From: JANXXV01 sp038230275
GTDB lineage: Bacteria > Acidobacteriota > Terriglobia > Bryobacterales > Bryobacteraceae
Assembly: GCA_038230275.1 (NCBI GenBank)
Contig: JBBRNO010000046.1
Coordinates: 1 to 41,208 of the forward strand
Direction: 5' to 3'
Length of the DNA: 41,208 nucleotides
Below, in pieces: positions 7,779 through 17,424 of the stretch (position 1 is its first letter; every line of letters begins with the position of its first letter). The notes under the pieces are model-generated. The model ran no database searches, was not told where the DNA came from, and was given only the letters and a program-made list of their open reading frames with translations. The position numbers and the translations under genes were made by a program.

Positions 7779-10700
7779 ATGCAGATGCGCTCGTGGTTCC
7801 AGAATCTTGTTTTCCTCCTCGCCGCCGCCCATGCGGCCTACGCTCAGACCATCACCGGAACGGTGACTGGCAGTCTGATTGATAGCAGCGGCGGAGCCGT
7901 TTCGGGCGCATCGGTCACCTTGAAGAGTGAGACCACCGCGGAGTCGCGCTCCATGCAATCGAATGACGCCGGCGACTTCGTATTCAATGCCGTCGTCCCT
8001 GGCCGGTACACTTTGCGCGCCGAGCGCGAGGGATTCAAGACAATCGAACGTACCGACCTCGTCCTCACTGCTACGCAGCGTCTGTCCGTCGGCAGCATTC
8101 AAATGCCCGTCGGCGCCGTAACCGATCGTATTACCGTCGAGGGAGTAGCAGCCGCCGTTCAAACCGCAAGCTCCGGCAACTCCGCGGAACTATCGGGCAA
8201 GCAGTTGAATCTCCTTGTGACTCGCGGCCGTGACGTGATCTCACTACTGCGCGTGCTGCCGGGCGTGAACAACGGCGTCGACGAGAGCGCTCTCGGCGGA
8301 ACTTTCGGCACCAACACACCCAACATCAACGGCCAGCGTATCGCCATGAATACGATGTCGGCCGATGGCCAGTCCGGTAACGACGCCGACGGCGTCGGCG
8401 GGTTTAACGGGATGACCAGCCTTGACGCGATCGGCGAAGTGAAGGTTCTCTTGAACACCTACCAAGCCGAATATGGCCGCAACGCAGGAGCCAGCATCAA
8501 CCTCATCACCAAGTCGGGATCGAAAGATTTCCATGGAAACCTTTACTGGTACTTGCGGAACGAGAAACTTAACGCCAACGATTTTTTCAATAACCGGAAT
8601 AGCCAGGCACGCCCCCTCTACCGTTACAACACCATCGGCGGCACCATCGGTGGGCCCGTCTATATTCCCGGTAAGTTCAACACCAATCGCGAAAAGCTGT
8701 TCTTCTTCTACTCCCGCGAAAACTGGGAGATTCGCGAGCCGCGCAATCCGCGGCGCGTCACGGTGCCAACGGCCCTGGAGCGCCAGGGAAACTACTCTCA
8801 AACGCTCGACGTCAGCGGTCGCCTCATTCCCATCACCGATCCCACCTCCGGCCAGCCCTTCGCCGGCAACATTGTTCCCGCCAGCCGCATCAACAAGAAC
8901 GGGCAGACCATGCTCAATCTCTTTCCCCTTCCGAATTTCCTCGATCGTGGAATCTCCGGCGGCAACTATAATTACCAGTTCCAGGAAATCACCAGCCATC
9001 CAAAGAAGTTGAACACTTTTAAGGGCGACTACAACATCACCCAGAACGATCGCCTCTCCGCGCGCTACACGTCCTGGTGGGCTGACCGGCGCGGCTATGA
9101 AGGCCTGGCCGCCTTCAACTCCAACTGGGATCAATTTTATTCCCATTATCTGTTCAAGACGGATCAGATCCAGACCAACTACACCAAGATCATCCGCCCG
9201 AACATTATCAACGAAGCCCAATTCGGCTATCGGGTGTTAGGAGAAATCGGCGCCGCCACGTCCTCCACTTTCTTTGACAAAGTGGACCGCGCAAAAGTAG
9301 GGTTGAGCTCCCTGGGCCAACTCTACCCGGCTGTAAATTCCCTCAACATTATTCCGCAAGCGAGCTACGGCGGAGTTCCTTCCGCTGCGAATGTCTCCTA
9401 CGACGGCCGCCTGCCCATTGACGCCCGCGATTGGCGCTATAACTACAACGACACGCTGAGCTGGATCCATGGCGCCCATTCCTTAAAGTTTGGAATTTCC
9501 GGCGAACACCAGATGAATAGCGAAGGACCGCGGTCCAACTTCGGCGGCAGCTTTGACTTCGGCCGCAACGTCAACAATCCGCTTGATTCCAATTACGCTT
9601 ATTCCAACGCCCTTCTGGGCAACTTCGGCTCTTACACCGAAAGCAGCACGCGCACCACAGGCTTCGCCCGCCAGTCCTTGTTCGAGTGGTTCGCGCAGGA
9701 CTCGTGGAAGGCTACCCGCCGCCTCACTATCGATTACGGCATTCGCTTTACGTGGTTCACGCCGTGGAAAGTCACCGATGGAAAGGCTGCGGCCCTGGCG
9801 CTGGAGCAATATGACCGCGCCAAGGCGCCCCAATTTGTGCAACCCGCGCTGGTCGGCGGCACGCGCGTCGGCCGCAATCCCATCTCGGGCGCCATTCTGC
9901 CAGCGGTCTTGATTGGTTCATTTGCGCCGAATTCCGGAGACCCCGCCAATGGAATGGTTGTCTCGGGATCCGGCACGCTCCCCGCCGGCTTCGCCAATCG
10001 CGGCTGGGAAATGGGTCCGCGCTTCGGCTTCGCCTACGACGTTTTCGGCAATGGACGGACCGCCGTTCGCGGCGGAATCGGCGTCAGCAAGCAAGCCGTC
10101 CCCAGCGCCGGTTCCTACCTGTGGACCACGCGCACAAACCCGCCCGTGCAGTTCAACCCGCAAATCTTCTACGGAAATCTCGACTCCCTGGCCAGTTCGT
10201 CGGGCGTGCTCTTCCCCAGCAATGTCAGCTCGCTCGAACGCAACCCCAAAGCGGGCACGGTGACAAACTTCTCCCTCGCCGTTCAGCAGGATATCGGCTG
10301 GAAGACGGTTCTTGATGCCTCCTACGTCGGCAACCGCTCGCAGCATCTGCAGCAGACCCGCGAATTGAACACGCTTCCCTACGGCGCGCGTTTTGCCGCG
10401 GCGAACCAGGACCCTTCCGCTCCCGGCCGTCCACTGCCGGATAACTTCCTCCGTCCCTATCCCGGCTTCGGCGGCCTCACTTACATTGAAAACTCGGGAT
10501 ACGGAAACTACAACGCACTGCAGACCTCGCTCAACCGCAGAATGAGTTCCTCCCTGCAGTTCGGTGTCGCCTACACCTGGTCCAAGGCGATGGACTTAAC
10601 CAGCGGCGATAACGGCGTCCTGCCACTTTACCGTCCTTACCGGGTCTGGAACTATGGCAAATCGAGCTATGACCAAACCCACGTATTTGTCACGAACTTC

Positions 10701-11237
10701 CTGTGGGATCTTCCCAAAGCGAGCAAACACTGGAGCAACCTGCTGGCGAAGTCCGTACTCGACAATTGGCAGTTTTCCGGTATCGTCACCATGGCCAGTG
10801 GAACGCCCCGGGACGTGTCGTACTCTACCGTTGACGGCGCCGATATCACCGGCGGCGGTGACGGCGCGCGCGTGAACGTCACCGGCAGCGCCATCCTGCC
10901 CAAGAGTCAGCGAACGTTTGACCGGTTCTTCAATACTTCGGTTTTTGCGCGCCCTGCGCGCGGCGATTTCGGCAACGCTCCCAAAGATATCTTCCGTGGC
11001 CCCGGAATCAACAACTGGGACTTTTCCTTCTTTAAGCGCTTCCCATTGAAGAACGAATCCCGCTACGTGCAGTTCCGCTGGGAGTTCTACAACGCCTTCA
11101 ACCATACTCAGTTCAGCAACGTGGACAACGGCGCGCGTTTCGACACTTCGGGCAGCCAGGTGAATGCCCAGTTCGGCCGATTCACATCCAGCCGGACACC
11201 CCGCGTCATGCAAGGTGCGCTAAACTTTACCTTCTGA
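7779..11237 (+). CDS. TonB-dependent receptor 1 (Oar-like, carboxypeptidase-regulatory-like N-terminus)
   Basis: The 1152-residue outer-membrane protein has a signal peptide cut after AAYAQ. A CarboxypepD_reg-like beta-sandwich follows (TGSLIDSSGGAVSGASVTLKS ... GDFVFNAVVPGRYTLRAEREGFK). The plug is at residues ~120-240 (NINGQRIAMNTMSADGQ, LDAIGEVKVLLNTYQAEYGRNAGASINLITKSG). A long beta-barrel ends LNFTF, with the terminal phenylalanine expected by the BAM machinery. It should import a large substrate using TonB-ExbBD energy. AAGGGAG sits 6 nt before the ATG and fixes the start. Its stop overlaps the start of the TPR gene by 1 nt. Substrate is unknown. Confidence 0.93.
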   Translation: MQMRSWFQNLVFLLAAAHAAYAQTITGTVTGSLIDSSGGAVSGASVTLKSETTAESRSMQSNDAGDFVFNAVVPGRYTLRAEREGFKTIERTDLVLTATQRLSVGSIQMPVGAVTDRITVEGVAAAVQTASSGNSAELSGKQLNLLVTRGRDVISLLRVLPGVNNGVDESALGGTFGTNTPNINGQRIAMNTMSADGQSGNDADGVGGFNGMTSLDAIGEVKVLLNTYQAEYGRNAGASINLITKSGSKDFHGNLYWYLRNEKLNANDFFNNRNSQARPLYRYNTIGGTIGGPVYIPGKFNTNREKLFFFYSRENWEIREPRNPRRVTVPTALERQGNYSQTLDVSGRLIPITDPTSGQPFAGNIVPASRINKNGQTMLNLFPLPNFLDRGISGGNYNYQFQEITSHPKKLNTFKGDYNITQNDRLSARYTSWWADRRGYEGLAAFNSNWDQFYSHYLFKTDQIQTNYTKIIRPNIINEAQFGYRVLGEIGAATSSTFFDKVDRAKVGLSSLGQLYPAVNSLNIIPQASYGGVPSAANVSYDGRLPIDARDWRYNYNDTLSWIHGAHSLKFGISGEHQMNSEGPRSNFGGSFDFGRNVNNPLDSNYAYSNALLGNFGSYTESSTRTTGFARQSLFEWFAQDSWKATRRLTIDYGIRFTWFTPWKVTDGKAAALALEQYDRAKAPQFVQPALVGGTRVGRNPISGAILPAVLIGSFAPNSGDPANGMVVSGSGTLPAGFANRGWEMGPRFGFAYDVFGNGRTAVRGGIGVSKQAVPSAGSYLWTTRTNPPVQFNPQIFYGNLDSLASSSGVLFPSNVSSLERNPKAGTVTNFSLAVQQDIGWKTVLDASYVGNRSQHLQQTRELNTLPYGARFAAANQDPSAPGRPLPDNFLRPYPGFGGLTYIENSGYGNYNALQTSLNRRMSSSLQFGVAYTWSKAMDLTSGDNGVLPLYRPYRVWNYGKSSYDQTHVFVTNFLWDLPKASKHWSNLLAKSVLDNWQFSGIVTMASGTPRDVSYSTVDGADITGGGDGARVNVTGSAILPKSQRTFDRFFNTSVFARPARGDFGNAPKDIFRGPGINNWDFSFFKRFPLKNESRYVQFRWEFYNAFNHTQFSNVDNGARFDTSGSQVNAQFGRFTSSRTPRVMQGALNFTF

Positions 11238-12139
11238 TGCGGTTGTGGTTCGTTCTCATTCTCGCGGCATCTTCGGCGGCCTTTGCGGCCGCCGATTCCA
11301 TTAAAGACCGGCTTGAGGGTGCTCTCCGCGCGCAGAAATCGGGCGACCTGCAAGGTGCTGCCGCAACCTACCGCGATCTGCTGGCGGTAAATCCCCGACT
11401 CACCAACGCCCGCCATCTACTTGGCGTCTGCGAACTTCAGGCGGGCAATATGACCGAGGGCATCCGCGAACTCGAAATTGTCCGCCGCGAAGACCCGGCA
11501 AACCGTCAGGCCGCCTATACCCTGGTCTCGACCTACGTCGCCATCGGCCTGCTGGATGATGCCCGAAAGATCCTCGACACCACGCTCCGCGGCGACCTCA
11601 CCGGGTCCGGCCGGTTTATGCGCGGCTCCTACGCCATGGCCCAGGGCGATTACGCTCTCGCTATCCGCGAACTGCGGCAAGCCCGCCAGATCGACCCCCG
11701 GCTCCCGGGCCTCGCCTCCCAACTCGGCATCGCGTACTGCTTCGCCAATAGCCTCGACGACGCAGTCCCTATCCTTGAGGCAGCTCTTGTCGAAAATCCG
11801 TTGGACGCCAACGCGGCCGCCTTCCTCGGCTGGCTCTATAAAGACCGCGACCGCACGGCCGAAGCCGAGAACCTGCTCAGTAGAACTGTCCGCGCCCGCC
11901 CGGAGGACAAAGGCGCTCTTTTCCTGCTGGCGCAGCTCACGCAATCGCGCGGTGAAACGCCGCAGGCCGCCGCCATGTTGGAAAAGGTGGTGTCGCTGGA
12001 CCCCCGTCATCGCGCCGCGCACGTCTTGCTGGCGCGCTTATATCAAAAGCTGCAGCGGCTCGAGGATGCCGCCCGTGAGCGGGAAATTGTCGAACGCTTG
12101 AACGCGGAAATACAAGCGTCCCAGCCCAAGGCGCAATGA
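11237..12139 (+). CDS. Exported tetratricopeptide-repeat protein
   Basis: The 300-residue protein has a signal peptide (MRLWFVLILAASSAAFAA) and about seven TPR units over residues 30-285. The consensus positions are visible in GDLQGAAATYRDLLAVNPR, GDYALAIRELRQARQIDPR, NSLDDAVPILEAALVENP, RGETPQAAAMLEKVVSLDPR and QRLEDAAREREIVERL. It is a periplasmic protein-protein interaction scaffold. Its ATG shares one base with the TGA of TonB receptor 1, so the two are translationally coupled, and it may assist the receptor or hydrolyse-and-pass-on machinery; that link is inference. Confidence 0.88.
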   Translation: MRLWFVLILAASSAAFAAADSIKDRLEGALRAQKSGDLQGAAATYRDLLAVNPRLTNARHLLGVCELQAGNMTEGIRELEIVRREDPANRQAAYTLVSTYVAIGLLDDARKILDTTLRGDLTGSGRFMRGSYAMAQGDYALAIRELRQARQIDPRLPGLASQLGIAYCFANSLDDAVPILEAALVENPLDANAAAFLGWLYKDRDRTAEAENLLSRTVRARPEDKGALFLLAQLTQSRGETPQAAAMLEKVVSLDPRHRAAHVLLARLYQKLQRLEDAAREREIVERLNAEIQASQPKAQ

Positions 12140-12149
12140 TTCGCACGAG

Positions 12150-12178
12150 TCTGCAAAATCCCCCGCGAATGGTATACT
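12150..12178 (+). promoter_or_regulatory. Candidate promoter of the LacI-family gene
   Basis: A good -10 box TATACT lies at 12173-12178, with a poor -35 (TCTGCA, 12150-12155) 17 bp upstream. The start site would be near 12185, leaving a leader of about 10 nt with no Shine-Dalgarno before the ATG at 12195. The CTAAAGCTTTAG operator seen elsewhere in the window is absent here, so autoregulation through that site is not supported. Confidence 0.4.
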
Positions 12179-12194
12179 TCGATCAGATTTTCGC

Positions 12195-13214
12195 ATGGCT
12201 AATATTACGGATGTCGCGAAGCATGCGCGAGTCTCCACCTACACAGTTTCGGCCGTTTTGAATCGGTCCGCCTACGTCAGCCCCGAGTTAACCCACCGCG
12301 TTCTCGACGCCGTGCGGGAGCTGGATTATACGATTAACGGGCTTGCCCGCGGCCTGTTGACCGGGAAAACCAGCACTGCGGGGATGTTGATCCCGGACCT
12401 TTCCAACCCGTTCTACGCGAAAGTAGTCCGTGGCGTGGAAGATGTCCTGAGAACTGCCGGGTACTCGCTACTTCTGGGCAACACCTACGACCGCGCCGAA
12501 GAACAATCGCGATATCTCTCCGTCTTCCGCTCCAAGCAGGTAGACGGGTTGCTGATCTTCTGCGCGCCGTTTGGCGAAAAGGACCTTGCACCACTACTGT
12601 CGAAAAACACTCCGCTCGTTTTCATCGGACGCGTACCAAAAGGGGCAATCGGAGACTCCGTTTCCGCTGACAACCGGGCCGGGACGAAGCTCATCATGGA
12701 TCATCTCCTGGGGCGCGGACACAGCCGGATCGCCCTGATTACCGGGCCTGCGTCGATCAGTGCAAACCGGCATCGAATCGAGGCATGGAAGAAAGCACTG
12801 CGGGAGGCGGGGTTTGAAGCGCCCGCGGACTACGTGTGTTCGGGGGAGATGACGCCGGAAGCCGGATACCTCGCTGCGCGCCAATTCCTGGCGTTGGGGA
12901 CCCGCCGGCCGACGGCTCTGTTCGCCGCCAATTTCCTCATCATGACGGGTGTATTGGCAGCGCTGCGCGAGGCGCGTCTTAAATGTCCTTCTGACGTTGA
13001 GGTAACCAGTTCCGACGATTCTGAGTGGCTTGACGTCTTCAAGCCGCCGGTCTCCACCGTGATCCAACCCAGCTATGAGATGGGCGCCAAAGCCGCGGAA
13101 TTGCTGCTGCGGCGCATGAGTGCCCCGGATGGGCAGCGCGTGCAGATTCTGCTGAAGGCGGAACTCAGGATCCGGGTTCGGGGTCGAGGCCGAGGAGTTG
13201 AGCGGGGTTTGTGA
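12195..13214 (+). CDS. LacI-family transcriptional regulator
   Basis: The 339-residue protein starts with the LacI helix-turn-helix (ITDVAKHARVSTYTVSAVLN) and hinge helix (INGLARGLLTGKT). A periplasmic-binding-protein-like sensor domain follows (AGMLIPDLSNPFYAKVVRGVED, VDGLLIFCAP, FIGRVP, NRAGTKLIMDHLLGRGHSRIALITGP, FAANFLIMTGVLAALREA, PPVSTVIQPSYEMGAKAAELLLRRM). It likely represses sugar-uptake genes and is released by a sugar ligand. Two copies of a 12-bp palindrome upstream of TonB receptor 2 and the second GH operon are good candidates for its target sites. Its last 50 bp overlap the convergent DUF6282 gene. Confidence 0.93.
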   Translation: MANITDVAKHARVSTYTVSAVLNRSAYVSPELTHRVLDAVRELDYTINGLARGLLTGKTSTAGMLIPDLSNPFYAKVVRGVEDVLRTAGYSLLLGNTYDRAEEQSRYLSVFRSKQVDGLLIFCAPFGEKDLAPLLSKNTPLVFIGRVPKGAIGDSVSADNRAGTKLIMDHLLGRGHSRIALITGPASISANRHRIEAWKKALREAGFEAPADYVCSGEMTPEAGYLAARQFLALGTRRPTALFAANFLIMTGVLAALREARLKCPSDVEVTSSDDSEWLDVFKPPVSTVIQPSYEMGAKAAELLLRRMSAPDGQRVQILLKAELRIRVRGRGRGVERGL

Positions 13215-14013
13215 CCATCATGCGGCGGATGTCATCCCGATCAAACCCTTCAGCGGCGAGCATACCAGCGTAGATTCGCAAACCCTCTACCGGTGCGGGC
13301 GTATCCGGCTGTCCCAGATCGCTGGCAAGCACCGTGGACCCCGCGCCGAGTTGAGCGATGGCCCCTGAAATAGCCGCGATGGGAACATGGCCGCAACGAT
13401 GCGTAGTGGAAACGAAGCACCGTTCGAAGAAGACTCCGAGCGCGGCCAGTTCGCGCTGAAGCGCTACTGGGTAGAACGTCGCAGGCCACTCCGGGTGTGT
13501 GACAAGCATGTGCTTGACACCGGCGCGCGCGGCATGGCGCATCAGCGCGGCGCCCTCCTCCGGCGAGAGATGTCCGGTGCTGAGAATGCAGCCCGCGGCC
13601 GCCACCAGGCTAACTACTTCCGCAACCACGGGAAGCAAGCCGCCGCATCCATCCAGAATCCCGATTCCGCCATCTTGCCCATGAAAGTGCCGGTGGTTGG
13701 CTGCCGATCGGGTGGGCATCCAGATCTGCTTCGCGCCAAGTTGAATTGCCAGCGCCACGGCCGCGGGGTTGATTCCACCGCTGGGAGCATTCAAAGTCAA
13801 ACCGCCGAAGACGCCGATCCCGGGAACAATTTTTCTGGCCAGCCACGCTCGCTCAACGGTGGAGTTCTGGTGCGACTTGAGCAGGACCGCGCGCATGCCT
13901 GCTTTGGCCGACTCTCTGGCGAGTTCGAAGTCGTCGAAACGCCGCGGGTCCACGTCGGGCGCGCTATGAACGTGCAGGTCAATCGCCCCCTGCAAAGCAT
14001 CAGGCAAGTGCAT
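13165..14013 (-). CDS. DUF6282 family protein, amidohydrolase-like
   Basis: The 282-residue protein opens with AIDLHVHSAPDVDPRRFDD, the metal-binding HxH of amidohydrolase/PHP-like TIM barrels. Further possible ligands are KSHQN, STGHLSPEEG and LVTHPEWP, and an aspartate in LASDLGQPDTPAP. This order matches the DUF6282 family, whose substrate is not known. No signal peptide is seen, so it is cytoplasmic. The ATG lies 8 bp after the stop of TonB receptor 2, so the two form an operon and the enzyme may process what the receptor imports (inference). The 3' end overlaps the LacI-type gene tail-to-tail by 50 bp. Confidence 0.85.
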   Translation of the reverse strand: MHLPDALQGAIDLHVHSAPDVDPRRFDDFELARESAKAGMRAVLLKSHQNSTVERAWLARKIVPGIGVFGGLTLNAPSGGINPAAVALAIQLGAKQIWMPTRSAANHRHFHGQDGGIGILDGCGGLLPVVAEVVSLVAAAGCILSTGHLSPEEGAALMRHAARAGVKHMLVTHPEWPATFYPVALQRELAALGVFFERCFVSTTHRCGHVPIAAISGAIAQLGAGSTVLASDLGQPDTPAPVEGLRIYAGMLAAEGFDRDDIRRMMVTNPAQLLGLDPEPGS

Positions 14014-14021
14014 TGACGGCC

Positions 14022-17000
14022 CTAAAACGTAATCCGAGCCGCCAGTTGAACGTTACGCGCCGAATCGGAGGAGCCTATCACGCCGTATGTGGAGGTGCCC
14101 ACTGTTGTTCCCGGCAAACCGAAACTTGTATGGTTCAGCGCGTTGAATGCTTCCACGCGGAACTGGAAAACCGCCCGTTCGCCGAGCCGTACATTTCGGA
14201 AGACGGATAGATTAATGACAACCGATCTAGGTCCGTTCACGATGTTCCTGCCGCTGGACCCGATCGTTCCGGAAGCGGGTTGGGCGAAGGCGGCAGTGTT
14301 GAACCACATCAGCCGGGATTGCGTGAAACCAGACCGGTAATCCCCCACCTGTTGCGCCGTTTGCGGAGAGGCGCCGCAGAGACATGCGTCGCCATTCGCG
14401 CTTACAGTGAAAGGAAATCCGCTGCGCACGGAAGTGATGGTGTTTAGTTGCCAGCCTCCGGCCAGCGCGCCGGCCAAGCCGCTCGTCAGATGGCGCTTAC
14501 CCTTTCCGAAGGGCAGTTCGTAGGTGCCGCTGAGAGCGACAAGATGGCTGACATCGAATGACGATCGCCCTCGGTCCAGAGCCAGGTTATAGATGTTGCG
14601 AGCGTTGTCGTCGATCAGCGAAGCCTCGTCCAGGGATTTGCTGATGGTGTACGAGGCGAGTATCGAGAAGTCCGTTGCCAGCCGCCGCTCCACCTTGCCA
14701 AAGAAGCCGTGGTAACTGGAACTGGCCGCATCTTGCGTCAGTCGAATGAGGTTGCCGAATTTTGGATAGGGAAGCCGCGACTGAATAGAGGTGGGACGCG
14801 CCGGATCCGGCGGCAGCGCAGCCTGGTTGGCGTTGATCCGTTGGGCGAGGGCCGTACCCTTGTTGCCGATGTATCCGAGTTGCAGCAGCGTGTTGCCCAT
14901 CGAGTGCTGCACGTTGAAGTTCCATTGTTGATAGTACGGAGTGCGCCCGCGGTCACCTGCCGAATAGATGCTCGGCTGGGACAAACTGGACCCGGAAGCC
15001 GGGAAGAGATCGGCCACCTTAAATACCGTGGGCGAGTTCGAGTTTCCGTTCTGGTCAGATTGCAGGGAAGCGATGTCACCGAACGGCGGATTCCTCAGCC
15101 AGGTCCGCAGGTCTTGCAATTCAATTTGGCTGTAGAATATGCCGTAGCCTGCTCGAATGGCCGTCCGGTTTCCTCCGAAGGGCCGGAAAGCCAGCCCTAT
15201 TCTGGGCCCCCAGTCCTTTAGACTGGAGGGCAATAAACCGGCTGGCGTGTCCGGCCCCGTGCCGAATCCGATGCCGGGTATATACGTCTTATTCGTACCG
15301 GCGAGCAGCAGGCGGCCACCGGGATAAGACCGGTCGAATACGGTGATTGCGTTCAGCTTGTTCACCAGGCGCGAATTGAGATCGTAGCGCAGGCCGACAT
15401 TTAGCGTGAGCCGTGAAGTGACCTTCCAGTCGTCCTGAACATAAAAGCCGTAATTGTTTCCGTTGAAGACGCCGGCCAGAGAAGTTCTGGAACCATTGGC
15501 GGTTAGCGGCAGGCCAAGCAGCAGGTCCGCCAGCGACATCCCAGTGCCCGCGGGGCTGGCTGTATTGGCGGTAAGCCCGCCTGTGAACGACAAATTGCCG
15601 CGGACCTGGCGTTCGGTTTCATCGTTGTAGTTTAATTTGCGCAGATCGGCGCCCACCTTAACGGAGTGAGCGCCGCGCGTCAACGAGAATTGCTCTACGA
15701 TCTGGTAGACATTCGAGAGCTGATTAGTAGGATAAATATCGCTCGCCGCGATGCCCGCATAACCGCTGATGGAAACCACCGGGTTGCCATAGGCGGCGGG
15801 AACGTCCGCAAGATTCTTTAACCCCAAAGCGGCGCTGAAATTTGTACCGTAGGCTCCGTCCTGGAGCTGGAAGTAACGCGGCCGGTTGTAGCCCAGCCGG
15901 AGTTCGTTCAGCGTGGCGGGCGTAAAAATGTGTACGTAGTTCAGCCCAATGTTCTGCGTGGTCATATCCGTGATATAGCCTCCGTTATGAATCGCGCTCT
16001 TGAGGCTCAAGGATCCTGAATAGATGGAATATCGCAAAAACAGGCTATCCCGGTTGCCGAAGCTGTGATCCACGCGGCCCATACCCTGATTGCTATTACT
16101 ATAGTTCTTCAGCAGATCCGCAAAATTATTGCCCACCGGGACGTTCAGGTTTGGATTCGGAAACAGACCGAGAATCGCAGCGCCGAACGGCGAAATTCGA
16201 TTCGCAGGGATACGGTTGCCCGCAAACTGCTGCCTGGTGGTCACGCCATTCGCCGTTGTGGTGGTGGCCGGGTCGTAGATTGGCTTGTTTCCAAACGCGC
16301 CGACCTGGCTGAAATCGCCGGTCTTTTGGACGGCAGTGGGCACGGCAATCTGTGTTGTGGAGCCCTGCCGGATTTGCGTCCCTTCATAGTTCACGAAGTA
16401 GAAGGTCTTATGTTGATCCGCTTTCCTGCCAGGCACTGCCACTGGCCCGCCGAACGTGCCGCCGAACTGGCTATAGCGAAAAGGCGGCTTCCTGCGGCCC
16501 GCGGCGTTGGTGAAGAATGGCGTGGCATCCAGCGCGTCGTTCCGGAAATATTCATACATCGATCCGTGAAGCTGATTGCTCCCGCTCCGCGTCGCCACGT
16601 TTACTTGCGCGGCGTGGGCGCCATATTCAGCGGAGTATCCGTTCATTTCCAGGCGGAACTCCTGAATTGCGTCCACGGAAACATAGATGGAGGGGACCTG
16701 CACATGCGGATCTTGCGCGTCGACTCCATCCAGCAGGTAGCCGTTTCCCTGCTCTCGAGCCCCAGCGACATTGAAGGCGGGGTATGAAAGAGATCCCGGC
16801 ACGGGGTGGAGACTAACTATTCCCGAATTGGGATGGGCCGGAGAAACCGCTGGAGATAGCAGCACCAGATTGAAAAACGAACGCCCGTTCAGCGGCAGGT
16901 TCTGAACCTGCCTGGTGTTGATCACCTGGCTGACTGAAGCTGTCTCCGATTCCACCACGGGAGCGGCCGCCGTCACATTCAGCGAATCGGTAACACTACC

Positions 17001-17327
17001 CACTTCGAGATGCAAGTCGACGCGGGCGGTTTGGCTCACCTGAAGTTCAAACTGGGGCACTTGGGTACGCTTGAATCCCTGCTTTTCAGCCGTCATCCGG
17101 TACATACCCGGCGGAAGCAGATCCAGGGTGTAAGTCCCGGCCGAATCGGTTGTCCCAGACCGGCTTGCAGATGTTGTCACTTGGATCGCGGTGACGACAG
17201 TGCCGGCAACAACGGCCCCGGTAGAGTCACTAACAGTGCCAAGAATCCTGCCGGCGATGTTCTGGGCACTTGCGGTCGCGAGGCCGCACGCCACGAAGAC
17301 CAGGGTCTGGATTGAGCGGGAAAGCAA
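14022..17327 (-). CDS. TonB-dependent receptor 2 (Oar-like), operator-controlled
   Basis: A TTG start at 17327 is chosen over the longer frame to 17420. It lies 3 nt after a near-perfect Shine-Dalgarno GGAGGTGAT (17331-17339) and yields a proper signal peptide (LSRSIQTLVFVACGLATASAQ), whereas the longer frame would read through the palindromic operator. The 1101-residue product has a CarboxypepD_reg-like domain (GTVSDSTGAVVAGTVVTAIQ ... AGTYTLDLLPPGMYRMTAEKQGFK). The plug has PLNGRSFFNLVLLSPAVSP, YLLDGVDAQDP and EFRLEMNGYSAEYGAHAAQ. The barrel ends QLAARITF. It is an outer-membrane importer of unknown substrate, with the DUF6282 gene downstream. Confidence 0.92.
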   Translation of the reverse strand: MLSRSIQTLVFVACGLATASAQNIAGRILGTVSDSTGAVVAGTVVTAIQVTTSASRSGTTDSAGTYTLDLLPPGMYRMTAEKQGFKRTQVPQFELQVSQTARVDLHLEVGSVTDSLNVTAAAPVVESETASVSQVINTRQVQNLPLNGRSFFNLVLLSPAVSPAHPNSGIVSLHPVPGSLSYPAFNVAGAREQGNGYLLDGVDAQDPHVQVPSIYVSVDAIQEFRLEMNGYSAEYGAHAAQVNVATRSGSNQLHGSMYEYFRNDALDATPFFTNAAGRRKPPFRYSQFGGTFGGPVAVPGRKADQHKTFYFVNYEGTQIRQGSTTQIAVPTAVQKTGDFSQVGAFGNKPIYDPATTTTANGVTTRQQFAGNRIPANRISPFGAAILGLFPNPNLNVPVGNNFADLLKNYSNSNQGMGRVDHSFGNRDSLFLRYSIYSGSLSLKSAIHNGGYITDMTTQNIGLNYVHIFTPATLNELRLGYNRPRYFQLQDGAYGTNFSAALGLKNLADVPAAYGNPVVSISGYAGIAASDIYPTNQLSNVYQIVEQFSLTRGAHSVKVGADLRKLNYNDETERQVRGNLSFTGGLTANTASPAGTGMSLADLLLGLPLTANGSRTSLAGVFNGNNYGFYVQDDWKVTSRLTLNVGLRYDLNSRLVNKLNAITVFDRSYPGGRLLLAGTNKTYIPGIGFGTGPDTPAGLLPSSLKDWGPRIGLAFRPFGGNRTAIRAGYGIFYSQIELQDLRTWLRNPPFGDIASLQSDQNGNSNSPTVFKVADLFPASGSSLSQPSIYSAGDRGRTPYYQQWNFNVQHSMGNTLLQLGYIGNKGTALAQRINANQAALPPDPARPTSIQSRLPYPKFGNLIRLTQDAASSSYHGFFGKVERRLATDFSILASYTISKSLDEASLIDDNARNIYNLALDRGRSSFDVSHLVALSGTYELPFGKGKRHLTSGLAGALAGGWQLNTITSVRSGFPFTVSANGDACLCGASPQTAQQVGDYRSGFTQSRLMWFNTAAFAQPASGTIGSSGRNIVNGPRSVVINLSVFRNVRLGERAVFQFRVEAFNALNHTSFGLPGTTVGTSTYGVIGSSDSARNVQLAARITF

Positions 17328-17330
17328 GGG

Positions 17331-17339
17331 ATCACCTCC
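17331..17339 (-). promoter_or_regulatory. Strong ribosome-binding site deciding the TTG start of TonB receptor 2
   Basis: Read on the minus strand the sequence is GGAGGTGAT, followed by CCC and then TTG. The full anti-Shine-Dalgarno match directly between the palindrome and the signal-peptide codons fixes translation start at 17327. The uncommon start codon may be offset by the strong site. Confidence 0.75.
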
Positions 17340-17340
17340 A

Positions 17341-17360
17341 TCAACTAAAGCTTTAGTTGA
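17341..17360. promoter_or_regulatory. 20-bp perfect palindromic operator (copy 1)
   Basis: TCAACTAAAGCTTTAGTTGA is a perfect 20-bp inverted repeat immediately upstream of the ribosome-binding site of TonB receptor 2. Its central 12 bp, CTAAAGCTTTAG, recur at 23057-23068 just upstream of another carbohydrate gene. The location between promoter and start codon fits a repressor site. The LacI-family product encoded at 12195-13214 is the nearest candidate binder, but LacI operators usually have a central CG and this one has GC, so another regulator is possible. Confidence 0.75.
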
Positions 17361-17424
17361 GATCCAAAATATCACTATTATGACAGCGGGTCTAGCTGTA
17401 ATAGGCTCGATCTTTGCCACGATC

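Noticed and set aside
8244..9221. 325-residue minus-strand open frame opposite TonB receptor 1
   Set aside because: No recognisable motifs or start signals; it lies wholly within a well-supported receptor gene.
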